The position numbers and the translations under genes are program-made. The notes beneath the pieces were generated by a model. That model ran no database searches, was not told where the DNA came from, and worked only from the letters and a program-made list of their open reading frames with translations. Shown here piece by piece: positions 1-6,190 of a stretch of DNA of 12,530 nt (within the stretch, counting starts at the first letter, position 1; every line of letters starts with the position of its first letter). The DNA is from Spirochaetaceae bacterium (lineage in GTDB: Bacteria; Spirochaetota; Spirochaetia; Treponematales; Breznakiellaceae), in contig JAITCP010000052.1 in assembly GCA_031283025.1 (NCBI GenBank), positions 1 through 12,530 on the forward strand, given 5' to 3'.

Positions 1-1
1 C

Positions 2-1978
2 AAAGACCCTCATAACACGGTAGTGTGGGATTTCCATCTCCCAAACCGTATAGTCCGTAACGCCACAAGGTACAGTGAATGGACGGACGGAAGAATCGTC
101 CAAATACAACATTCGGTCGATGTAACCGAATTGATTGCCGCAAAAGAGCAGGCAATTCAGGCCAGTAAAGACAAAAGCAGCTTCCTGGCAAAAATGAGCC
201 ATGAGATACGCACACCGATGAACGCGATTTTGGGTATCGCCGAAATTCAACTGGAAAACAAAACTCTTTCGCAGGATACGCAGGAAGCTTTGGGTGAGAT
301 TTACAATTCAGGCTATTTACTGCTCGGTATTATCAACGACATACTGGATCTGTCCAAAATTGAGACGGGTAAGATGGAACTGTCGCCGGCCAGCTACGAT
401 GTTCCAAGCCTCATCAACGACACCGTGCATCTTAATGTCATGCGGTATGACAGCAAGCCGATTGAATTCAACCTCCATGTGGCTGAGAATATCCCGTCAA
501 CGCTGTACGGCGATGAACTGCGCATCAAACAGATTCTAAACAATCTGCTTTCCAACGCCTTCAAATATACGGATAAGGGCGGGATTTCGCTGTCCGTCGC
601 CGCCGAATATGCGTGGCAGGAAGATGCGGCCCAGGTAACGCTCGTGTTCCGCGTGAGCGACACAGGGCAGGGCATGACGGAGGAACAGATACGGAATCTG
701 GGCGTTGAGTACACGCGCTTTAATACGGAAGCCAACCGCACAATCAAAGGTACGGGCCTGGGTATGAGCATTACGAAGCAGCTCGTCCGCATGATGGAAG
801 GCGAGATTTCCGTGGAAAGCGCACCGGGCAAGGGTTCGTCGTTTACCGTGCGCTTGCCGCAGGGGATTGTTGGCGCGAATACCTTGGGCAGGGAAGTATC
901 GGAAAACTTAATGCAGTTCCGTATTGGCAAAGCGGAGCAAATGAAAAAGGCGCCGCAAATTGTACGCGAGTATATGTCCTATGGCAAGGTTTTAATAGTG
1001 GACGACGTAGAATCGAACCTGTATGTTGCCAAGGGGCTGTTGGCGCCTTACGGCCTGTCGGTTGAGACCGCCACAAGCGGGTTTGAAGCGGTTGAAAAAA
1101 TCAAGGGCGGCGCTATCTTCGACATCATATTCATGGACCATTTTATGCCCAAAATGGACGGCATTGAAACGGTAAAAATCATACGCGGTCTGGGGTATGC
1201 GCATCCTATCATCGCGTTAACGGCTAACGCGCAGGCAGGGCAGGCGGAGATGTTCATGGAAAACGGGTTCGACGGTTTTATTTCCAAACCGATAGACATA
1301 CGCCAGTTGAATCTTTCGCTGAATAAGCTGATACGCGATAAACAGCCGCCTGAGGTGCTTGAAGCGTCGCGGCAGCAAGCGTTCAAGGTCAATATGGCAA
1401 ATCCCGCCTTAGGGGATGGACAGCCGCGCCCCGACTCGAAACTGGCGGCAATTTTCTCGCGGGATGCTGAAAGGGCCATTGAGAGACTTGGAACGTTACA
1501 CTCAAACGCATACCGTGGAACCGATGACATACAGATGTTTGTTATCAATATCCACGCGATGAAAAGCGCGCTTGCGAATATCGGTGAAACAGGGCTTTCC
1601 GCCGATGCGCTCAAATTGGAACAGGCCGGGCGGGCGGAAGATGTAAAGGCAATGATGACCGAAACCCCGGCGTTTCTGGAAGCGCTGCGTAGAGTGATCG
1701 AAAAAAACAAACCGAAAAAAGACGAGGGAGAAGCCGCGCAGGAAGACTTAGGGGATGACCCTGTGTATTTGAGCGAAAAGCTGCTGGCTATTCAGAAGGC
1801 GTGTGAGGAGTATGATAAAATCACCGTTAAAACGCTGCTGACAGAACTGGAACAAAAAAAGTGGCCGCGTTCTGCCAGGGAACTGTTGGACAGCATTGCC
1901 GGGCATTTGCTGCATAGTGAATTTGAGGAAGCCGCGAAACTTGCGAAAGATTATGCGAAAAATAAGGATACGCTGTAA
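2..1978 (+). CDS. Hybrid sensor histidine kinase/response regulator with HPt domain (5' truncated)
   Basis: The frame is open to the window edge, so the true start and upstream sensor lie outside; a GTG at 23 is only the first possible start, and residues here count from it. In order: the end of a PAS/PAC segment (1-35), a HisKA helix with the H-box SHEIRTPMNAIL (phospho-His H60), a HATPase domain with N-box N174/N178, G1 DTGQGM (213-218) and G2 GTGLGM (243-248), a receiver domain with acidic pair D327-D328, phospho-acceptor D372, T400 and K422, and an HPt-like helix INIHAMKSALANIG with H511. This gives a complete His-Asp-His relay in one chain. A helical tail (about 582-645) after the HPt domain has no assigned role. 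Such proteins pass phosphate to a separate response regulator; none is visible here, so the output is unknown. The family call is secure, the signal sensed is not. Confidence 0.95.
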   Translation, partial: KDPHNTVVWDFHLPNRIVRNATRYSEWTDGRIVQIQHSVDVTELIAAKEQAIQASKDKSSFLAKMSHEIRTPMNAILGIAEIQLENKTLSQDTQEALGEIYNSGYLLLGIINDILDLSKIETGKMELSPASYDVPSLINDTVHLNVMRYDSKPIEFNLHVAENIPSTLYGDELRIKQILNNLLSNAFKYTDKGGISLSVAAEYAWQEDAAQVTLVFRVSDTGQGMTEEQIRNLGVEYTRFNTEANRTIKGTGLGMSITKQLVRMMEGEISVESAPGKGSSFTVRLPQGIVGANTLGREVSENLMQFRIGKAEQMKKAPQIVREYMSYGKVLIVDDVESNLYVAKGLLAPYGLSVETATSGFEAVEKIKGGAIFDIIFMDHFMPKMDGIETVKIIRGLGYAHPIIALTANAQAGQAEMFMENGFDGFISKPIDIRQLNLSLNKLIRDKQPPEVLEASRQQAFKVNMANPALGDGQPRPDSKLAAIFSRDAERAIERLGTLHSNAYRGTDDIQMFVINIHAMKSALANIGETGLSADALKLEQAGRAEDVKAMMTETPAFLEALRRVIEKNKPKKDEGEAAQEDLGDDPVYLSEKLLAIQKACEEYDKITVKTLLTELEQKKWPRSARELLDSIAGHLLHSEFEEAAKLAKDYAKNKDTL

Positions 1979-2138
1979 GTGTAAAGATTAAAACGCCATC
2001 ACTCCGCCCCTATTTGCCGCACTGAACGCATGGCAGTAATGTTGCCACATGGGTTGGGATGTTTACAACTTTTTTCTATTTTATTTTGGGCACTAATGGT
2101 TTAGAATAAATGGCGCTTGACAGAACTGTAACAGCATC

Positions 2139-2154
2139 GCCGCAAGCATGCGGC
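2139..2154. other. GC-rich hairpin in the gap between convergent genes
   Basis: GCCGCA and TGCGGC form a perfect 6-bp stem around an AGCA loop. It lies between the 3' ends of the kinase and the EEP lipoprotein gene, about 40 bases past the latter's stop. No run of T follows on either strand, so it is at best a weak terminator. Apart from this, the 213-base gap (1979-2191) shows no ORF or RNA gene that I can recognise. Confidence 0.25.
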
Positions 2155-2191
2155 TCGGTGTTCGGTCGGCTAGTGTCCTGTAAACTTTCTT

Positions 2192-3394
2192 CTACTTGGT
2201 GTTCTTTGAATCTTTGTGATCTCCTCCGTGAGAAAAATTGTGAGTGAATCCCTGGTGATTTTGACTCAAGGTCAGCACGATGGGAAGATGATCAGAGAGG
2301 CCATTGCCCGTTTTTGGATTGTATGGGTAGGGAATGCCGGATGCCCTGGTAAAGGGCGGATCAGAAAAAACATTGAAATTTTCGTATTCCCACCCCTGTT
2401 CATCAAACAAGGCGCTGTTAAGCAGGAAGTGATCGATTGTTTCCCAATCGTCCTTGTAATGATAAGAACCCTTGCCGCCGGGATAATCCAGCCAGGGCGA
2501 ATACACTGCGGCCCCGTTAAAATGAACAGCCTCCGGCGGTTTTTGTCCGCTTACAATTAGAAAATCCTGAAGCCCCGGCGACAGTTCACTCCGCTGTAAA
2601 CCGCCCGGAGTTAAGCTGCCGGAAAAAGCCGCGGCCAATTCGGCGGCTTCGCCGGTATCGGGAAGCAGGGCGCAAATGTAGGCTCCGCCTATTCTTGTAA
2701 ATTCGTCATAATTTTCATTTAAGTCTCCCATGACAATGACCGGTATAGACGGGTCTTCTGCGGCAATTTCTTCAATCCTCCGGGCAATAATTCCAGCCGC
2801 CGCCCTCCGCATCAGTTCGGTTTGCTTTTCCCCGCCGAGTTTTGACTTCCAATGGCAGACAAAAAGCACAAGCGGCCCTGAGCCGGTATCCACCCGGACT
2901 TCCGCCACAGGCCGGGGAATGTTGCCCAAAGAAAAGTGAACCGAGTGTGCCTTTGTTTCTATAAGCGGAAACCTGCTTAACACGCCAACGCCAAGAGAAG
3001 CGCCCGGAGCGTTTGCAAAGAAAAACCAGTGGTAGTCCATTTTTGGGTGTTCGGCTAAATTCTGCATTACGCCGTAATTCTCCACTTCTACCAAAGCCAG
3101 AATATCGGGATTAAGCCCGTCCATAACAGCGCCGGAGATTTCGTTCAATCTGGCCTGATACTTTTCACTATTCCAGCCCGCGTCGCCCTTGTATTCGGGG
3201 TATTCAAAGCCATCGTCATTGCCGTCAAACAGGGCTAACACATTCCAACTGACAATGGTCAGCCGTTCCGCCTGGTTTTCCGCCTCTGTTTTTTCCGTTG
3301 TGCAGCCCCAGGCTGAAAAGATCAGGGCCGCCGCAAACAACACCTTGCGAATAATCGTTATTTTTTCCGGAATCCTCGTTTTTATTAGAATCAT
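2192..3394 (-). CDS. EEP-family (endonuclease/exonuclease/phosphatase) lipoprotein
   Basis: A 400-aa protein with an N-terminal hydrophobic stretch (16-30) ending in a lipobox-like SAWGC, so Cys31 is the likely lipidation site and the enzyme would sit on a membrane facing the periplasm or outside. The rest follows the EEP fold: SWN (N51), VEVEN (metal ligand E103), CHWKSK (H181), GDLNEN (D224, N226), an extra IDHFL (D321-H322) and the closing SDHLP (D368-H369). All expected catalytic residues are present, so it should be active as a metal-dependent phosphodiesterase or nuclease. Its substrate (extracellular DNA, RNA or a phospholipid headgroup) cannot be told. The ATG is supported by AGGAGG nine bases upstream. 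The last about 20 residues (from QNHQG) are polar, rich in His/Lys/Asp, and look like translated repeat DNA rather than fold. Confidence 0.9.
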   Translation of the reverse strand: MILIKTRIPEKITIIRKVLFAAALIFSAWGCTTEKTEAENQAERLTIVSWNVLALFDGNDDGFEYPEYKGDAGWNSEKYQARLNEISGAVMDGLNPDILALVEVENYGVMQNLAEHPKMDYHWFFFANAPGASLGVGVLSRFPLIETKAHSVHFSLGNIPRPVAEVRVDTGSGPLVLFVCHWKSKLGGEKQTELMRRAAAGIIARRIEEIAAEDPSIPVIVMGDLNENYDEFTRIGGAYICALLPDTGEAAELAAAFSGSLTPGGLQRSELSPGLQDFLIVSGQKPPEAVHFNGAAVYSPWLDYPGGKGSYHYKDDWETIDHFLLNSALFDEQGWEYENFNVFSDPPFTRASGIPYPYNPKTGNGLSDHLPIVLTLSQNHQGFTHNFSHGGDHKDSKNTK

Positions 3395-3420
3395 CTTTTA
3401 CTGCCTCCTGCCCTTATATA
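3395..3420 (-). promoter_or_regulatory. Ribosome binding site and possible -10 region of the EEP gene
   Basis: On the minus strand AGGAGG (3404-3409) lies nine bases before the ATG, a strong Shine-Dalgarno match. Just upstream, CATATATAA (around 3413-3421) offers a TATATA/TATAAG -10 element, but I see no convincing -35 at 16-18 bases. The binding site is firm; the promoter is only suggested. Confidence 0.5.
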
Positions 3421-3438
3421 TGCGTAAAAGTTTCATGG

Positions 3439-3471
3439 CGCTTTAGTTAAAGCGGAATTTCTTTGAGAAAT
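3439..3471. repeat. Two adjacent short inverted repeats
   Basis: CGCTTTA and TAAAGCG abut with a 2-base centre (3439-3454), followed at once by ATTTCT and AGAAAT around TTG (3457-3471). They lie between the start of the EEP gene and the end of the transposase scrap. They could be a weak terminator for the scrap's former transcript or an operator for the EEP promoter; the sequence does not decide. Confidence 0.4.
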
Positions 3472-3474
3472 CTT

Positions 3475-3666
3475 TCAGAATAGCAGTTTTTTTAAGGCCG
3501 GTTTACCATTCCGGTAAATGAACCTCCGCAGGGCAAGCCAGATAAAAGCTGCAAACATAAGGGCAAGTTTGTCATATCTGGTTCCAGTACCACGATACGC
3601 CCTTAAACGCCGGAAAAACCGCTCTACCGGAAAGTAAAGTTTCCGGAAGTATGCTGGTTTTTCCAT
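3475..3666 (-). pseudogene. C-terminal remnant of an IS5-type DDE transposase
   Basis: About 63 residues remain. The stretch PVERFFRRLRAYRGTGTRYDK, followed by a short hydrophobic helix (LALMFAAFIWLAL), matches the C-terminal signature of IS5-group transposases, where the Glu of ERFF is the last catalytic acid and the R...TRYDK residues follow it. The two catalytic Asp residues and the whole N-terminal part are missing, so it cannot be active. The frame stays open for a short way upstream but reads as non-transposase sequence there. It marks an old insertion, and the adjoining short repeats may be scars of the same event. The family call is by motif recognition only. Confidence 0.75.
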
Positions 3667-3707
3667 GGTTAGTTTTTTACATGAGATTTTCGCCCTCTCA
3701 TGGTTAG
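3664..3707. repeat. Direct repeat CATGGTTAG flanking an inverted repeat
   Basis: CATGGTTAG occurs at 3664-3672 and again at 3699-3707. Overlapping the second copy, CATGAGA and TCTCATG form a perfect 7-bp inverted repeat around a 9-base loop (3680-3702). The block sits exactly at the broken 5' side of the transposase remnant, so it may be a rearrangement junction or an element end. Confidence 0.5.
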
Positions 3708-3769
3708 ATTTAACGTGAGCTAATGCGGATATTGTACATTTTACCCATATTAGGGTACACTTGTATCAA

Positions 3770-4369
3770 ATGTCTTACCACACTATGTCTTTGTCTAATG
3801 CGTCGGGTTTGGAAGCATTGCACGAAACAAAGCGGAATGAAACAGCACGGGCGCTGGAAGCGCTTTTGGATATAAGGAACCACGCCCTCTTTGAACTGCA
3901 AAAAACAGGGGGCATTTTTATGTATTTAAGCCCGGCGCAGCAGGACATTATCAACAGGCAGTTTGAACCGGGGAGTTTCTTGCTGGAGGAAATAGTCCGG
4001 CGCAGCACCCTCCCGCTTATGGAAAAACCCGGCAAAATAACAGTGCAGCTTCCGGCGCTGGCAGAATCGCGGCGGCCGAATTCCCTCAAGCGCATTGCGG
4101 CGGTCAAAAAAAACATACTTCAGTTTGGGATTATCCGTTCCCGCGCCGCAGAATTGGCCGGGGCGCTTGCTAAATCGGTAACGGTTTTTAATCATCAGTA
4201 CAAAACAGCCCGCAGGGAGCTTTTCCCCCTGGGCGTTTTTTCCCGGCTGTGGCGGAACATCCGGCGGTTTTTCAGCCGCCCCTACTTTACCCGCCGGGAT
4301 TTGGGATACCTGCGGAACCTGGGAGCCGCCGCCAGTTTCGTTCTTAAAATGGCGGAAGCCCCCATTTAG
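3770..4369 (+). CDS. Uncharacterised protein, first gene of a two-gene cassette
   Basis: I do not recognise this protein. It is basic and mostly helical as read, with no signal peptide and no clear membrane span. An N-terminal charged helix (ETKRNETARALEALLDIRNHALFELQ) precedes a segment beginning MYLSPAQQDIINRQFEPGSF; the C-terminal third is rich in Arg/Phe (RLWRNIRRFFSRPYFTRRDLGYLRNL) and could bind nucleic acid or membrane, which is inference. The start is uncertain: in-frame TTG 3761, ATG 3770 and ATG 3785 all lack a Shine-Dalgarno, whereas ATG 3920 has a GGGGG tract seven bases ahead and would give about 150 residues. The second gene follows after 10 bases, so the two are probably co-transcribed. 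It stands beside IS debris, which hints at acquisition. Confidence 0.6.
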   Translation: MSYHTMSLSNASGLEALHETKRNETARALEALLDIRNHALFELQKTGGIFMYLSPAQQDIINRQFEPGSFLLEEIVRRSTLPLMEKPGKITVQLPALAESRRPNSLKRIAAVKKNILQFGIIRSRAAELAGALAKSVTVFNHQYKTARRELFPLGVFSRLWRNIRRFFSRPYFTRRDLGYLRNLGAAASFVLKMAEAPI

Positions 4370-4379
4370 GCGGAATTGC

Positions 4380-4754
4380 ATGGAAAAAAACGCCGCCCTG
4401 CTATCCCTGCTTCCCGATACAATTCCCCCTGACGATGCCGTTCACGCTCTGGAACTGCTGGCGGAATATAAGCGGGAAACCGAGTTAACCCACCGGGATA
4501 AAACAAAGGCCCTGGCGCTTAAAGAAATCGCCCTGGCAGAAATTACCAGAAAGTACGATTTTTACGAAAGGCTCTTTGCCGCTATTTTTGCCGAGCGGAG
4601 TACAGTTACCAAAAAATTCTTTTCGATTATCGATAAGGGCATAAAAGAAAAGGATAATGATCTGGTGCTGGCAGGGCTTTCAAACCTGTCCAAAATGGTA
4701 TCCACAAGCCCGCTGACAGCTCTTCCTTCACTAAAAAAACTGGAGAACCGCTGA
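4380..4754 (+). CDS. Small helical uncharacterised protein, second gene of the cassette
   Basis: A 124-aa soluble protein predicted by eye to be all helix. A charged coiled-coil-like stretch (LLAEYKRETELTHRDKTKALALKEIALAEITRKY, about 27-60) leads into FYERLFAAIFAERSTVTKKFFSIIDKGI (61-88) and a compact end (DLVLAGLSNLSKMVSTSPL). The pattern of a KxDFYE...F.ER...FF.IIDKGI core followed by GLS.LS..V..SPL gives the impression of a widespread small-protein family of unknown function, but I cannot name it. It starts 10 bases after the preceding stop with a GGCGGA tract upstream, consistent with one transcript. Its last 24 bases overlap, tail to tail, the outer-membrane barrel remnant on the other strand. 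Confidence 0.7.
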   Translation: MEKNAALLSLLPDTIPPDDAVHALELLAEYKRETELTHRDKTKALALKEIALAEITRKYDFYERLFAAIFAERSTVTKKFFSIIDKGIKEKDNDLVLAGLSNLSKMVSTSPLTALPSLKKLENR

Positions 4755-5252
4755 TTCATAAAAAATTACGGCTCCGATTTTTGCGCCTTTTCTGTAAATT
4801 GTTAACGCCACATTTAACTTTGTGCGCCATAAAATAGCCGCATCGGGCGCAGCATCGCCTAATGCGGGCAGGAATGCGCCGGTTCCAAAGTTCAGGCGGA
4901 CTCCCGAAGATATGCTCCATATTACCCGCCCGAATATCTCCGCTCCCAGAAAATATCCTTCCGAACCGGCGCCGGTTACCGGATAATACCGGTATGTTCC
5001 CAAATCGTTTCTGATAAAATACGTGAACGCCGTATTTGCGGACAATGACTTTGCCAGCCTGCCCGTGAAGTCCAGGGATAAAAGAGACAAACCGGAAAGT
5101 TTCGCCTCTACAAGCTCCCCCCGGGGGACTGTCGTTAACGGCAAAAAAGCGCCGATGCTTTCATCTTCGCTCACCCCGCTTGAATAGCGTCCCGATACTT
5201 TCAGGTGTTTTTCAAGCCTTGCGGTATTTTTTTCATTTTGCTTCCTCCGCAT
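4731..5252 (-). pseudogene. Outer-membrane beta-barrel C-terminal remnant, frame broken near its start
   Basis: The reading frame encodes alternating polar/hydrophobic strands separated by short turns (e.g. SLLSLDFTGRLAKSLSANTAFTYF, FLGAEIFGRVIWS, GVRLNFGTGAFLPALGDAAPD, AILWRTKLNVALTIY). This is typical of the end of a spirochaetal porin-like barrel, with the LNFG.GAFLP..G.AAPD turn before the last strands. It is far too short for a whole barrel and carries no signal peptide. A near-perfect start (GGAGGA, six bases, ATGAAAAAA at 5236) exists just upstream but in another frame and stops after 11 codons. The simplest reading is an internal deletion plus frameshift of a once longer gene. The annotated ATG at 5252 is only the first start in the open frame. 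The last residues overlap the neighbouring plus-strand gene. Confidence 0.65.
5233..5248 (-). promoter_or_regulatory. Shine-Dalgarno and ATGA stop-start overlap marking the lost barrel start
   Basis: On the minus strand GGAGGA (5243-5248) precedes ATG (5234-5236) by six bases, and that ATG shares its bases with the TGA stop (5233-5235) of the upstream ORF. This is a classic coupling junction. The ORF it opens (MKKIPQGLKNT) stops at once, which supports a frame break in the barrel gene. Confidence 0.6.
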
Positions 5253-5586
5253 TTGGCAATTCCCAGGGATTTTCTTCCATGCTGCACAACAGGCGGTTGA
5301 CGATAAACAGCATTTTTTCTCCCGATACCTTCATGTGCGGGTCGCTTCTTCCCTGGATAATGTCCCTGTAAACCAATTCACGGTAACTGTAATGTGCGCT
5401 GCCAAACAACCTGTACATGGGCCCGCCTTTAAGGCCGAAGGCTTTCATAATAAGGAGCGACAGGCCCCTCCAGGGAAATTGCGTCCTGCGGGTTGGCATT
5501 TGCGGGCAGCCACTTTTGTTTTTTAGGGAGTGGGGAGTAGGGAATGGGGGTTTTTGTCCGTAAGCGTTGAGTAATACTTCACGCAT
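5233..5586 (-). CDS. Small ORF of unknown function upstream of the barrel remnant
   Basis: I do not recognise this protein. The C-terminal half (from MKAFGLKGG at 5448 to the stop) looks coding: FGSAHYSYRELVYRDIIQGRSDPHMKVSGEKMLFIVNRLL is well mixed and ends in an acidic tail coupled by ATGA to the barrel start. The N-terminal part is doubtful, because codons 13-21 are a translation of the GGGAGTA heptamer repeat. Between about 5430 and 5520 a different minus-strand frame reads WLPANANPQDAISLEGPVAPYYESL, which also looks protein-like, so a frameshift here is likely. It is probably the surviving end of a gene that sat in one operon with the barrel protein. Treat the start and the product as open. 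Confidence 0.4.
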   Translation of the reverse strand: MREVLLNAYGQKPPFPTPHSLKNKSGCPQMPTRRTQFPWRGLSLLIMKAFGLKGGPMYRLFGSAHYSYRELVYRDIIQGRSDPHMKVSGEKMLFIVNRLLCSMEENPWELPNAEEAK

Positions 5587-5627
5587 AGTTTACAAACAAC
5601 CCTCCCCATTCCCTACTCCCTACTCCC
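5526..5627. repeat. Inverted repeat made of GGGAGTA/GGGAATG heptamers
   Basis: The left arm (5526-5549) reads GGGAGTG-GGGAGTA-GGGAATG-GGGG. The right arm (5604-5627) is its reverse complement with one mismatch in 24 bases, and the heptamer run continues outwards to about 5632. The 54-base loop contains a weaker inner pairing (GCGT...ACGC). Each arm is thus a short tandem repeat of period seven, and the two arms face each other. No open reading frame needs this DNA except the doubtful N-terminus of the small ORF. Confidence 0.8.
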
Positions 5628-5714
5628 TTCCCTCAAAATACTACCTTAAAAAGGAAAATCTTCATAAAAATATACCTAAAAAGTGATTTTATCAACAAAA
5701 ATTCAATATTTTAC

Positions 5715-5737
5715 GTAATATTTAGAAAAAATATTAC
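5715..5737. promoter_or_regulatory. Perfect AT-rich inverted repeat upstream of the XRE regulator, possible operator
   Basis: GTAATATTT and AAATATTAC form a perfect 9-bp inverted repeat with a 5-base centre, about 48 bases before the regulator's ATG. Dyads of this size are typical binding sites for dimeric XRE repressors, so autoregulation is a reasonable inference. The whole stretch 5637-5784 is very AT-rich and holds no gene; I cannot pick a convincing -35/-10 pair. TTGACA at 5763 is too close to the ATG to serve as a -35 for it. Confidence 0.45.
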
Positions 5738-5784
5738 ATTTTAACAGGTTTTTTTTTACAGTTTGACAATCTTAAATTCAAGTT

Positions 5785-6108
5785 ATGAGCATCAAATCTA
5801 TTTTTGGGGCTAATCTTAAGTATTACCGGAAAAGAATGAACCTTTCTCAGGAAGAACTGGCCGAACAGGTTGAAATAACCTCAAAACACCTCAGTACTAT
5901 TGAAACAGGCGCCGTTTTTGTATCTGCCGGCTTACTGGAACGCTTTACAAAAAGACTGGGGGTTTCCGCTTCTGCCCTATTCTATGCAGTGGAAGAAACA
6001 TCCATAGACGATAGTTTACTAACCCAAATTGATCAAATTGTGGACCGGGAGCTTGCAAAAACCGCAGAAGGAATAAAACTAAAAATCCACCATGAGACTG
6101 TGAAATGA
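5785..6108 (+). CDS. XRE-family helix-turn-helix transcriptional regulator
   Basis: A 107-aa protein with a Cro/CI-type HTH at about residues 9-63: LKYYRKRMNLSQEELAEQVEI forms helices 1-2, TSKHLSTIETG is the recognition helix and turn, and LLERFTKRLGVSASALF closes the five-helix bundle. The C-terminal about 40 residues are a charged helix (DDSLLTQIDQIVDRELAKTAEGIKLKI) likely used for dimerisation or partner binding. No Shine-Dalgarno precedes the ATG, so the message may be leaderless or poorly translated. A perfect AT-rich dyad lies just upstream. It is followed after 82 bases by the GH43 gene on the same strand and may control it, but such small regulators are also common as isolated genes. 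Confidence 0.9.
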   Translation: MSIKSIFGANLKYYRKRMNLSQEELAEQVEITSKHLSTIETGAVFVSAGLLERFTKRLGVSASALFYAVEETSIDDSLLTQIDQIVDRELAKTAEGIKLKIHHETVK

Positions 6109-6173
6109 GCTTCCACCGGGCAATCCTTGCCAGACCCCGGCTCCCAAACGATCACTGGATAAACTTGCTTCTA

Positions 6174-6184
6174 TGGTGTAAAAT
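6174..6184 (+). promoter_or_regulatory. Possible -10 element for a near-leaderless GH43 transcript
   Basis: TGGTGTAAAAT ends seven bases before the GH43 ATG. It resembles a -10 (TAAAAT) with upstream TG, and no Shine-Dalgarno lies between it and the ATG. A start here would give a leaderless or nearly leaderless mRNA. No good -35 is visible, so this is tentative. Confidence 0.3.
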
Positions 6185-6190
6185 ACCGCT

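Noticed and set aside
1048..1710. Minus-strand ORF of 220 codons inside the histidine kinase gene
   Set aside because: It lies wholly opposite the receiver and HPt coding region, is rich in Ser/Ala/Arg as expected of antisense frames, and has no ribosome binding site.
2008..2060. TGGCA...TGCCA hairpin with T-rich DNA downstream as the kinase terminator
   Set aside because: The stem is 5 bp and the T-rich stretch starts about 20 bases later, too far for an intrinsic terminator.
2117..2145. TTGACA in the gap after the kinase gene, as a promoter
   Set aside because: No -10 hexamer lies 16-18 bases downstream, and no plus-strand gene follows.
2170..2190. TAGTGTCCTGTAAAC as an insertion-sequence end
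   Set aside because: It has the look of a terminal repeat, but no inverted partner or transposase lies next to it in this window; the EEP gene follows at once.
3742..3757. TACCC...GGGTA hairpin before the first cassette gene as a riboswitch or terminator
   Set aside because: The stem is only 5 bp with no T-tract or further structure; chance is enough to explain it.
3926..4381. Long minus-strand ORF (151 codons) opposite the first cassette gene
   Set aside because: Its composition is low-quality (many Gly/Pro/Lys runs, no start signal) and it mirrors the plus-strand gene; a shadow frame.
5763..5790. TTGACA just before the XRE gene as its -35 box
   Set aside because: A matching -10 would fall inside the start codon region, so it cannot drive this ATG.
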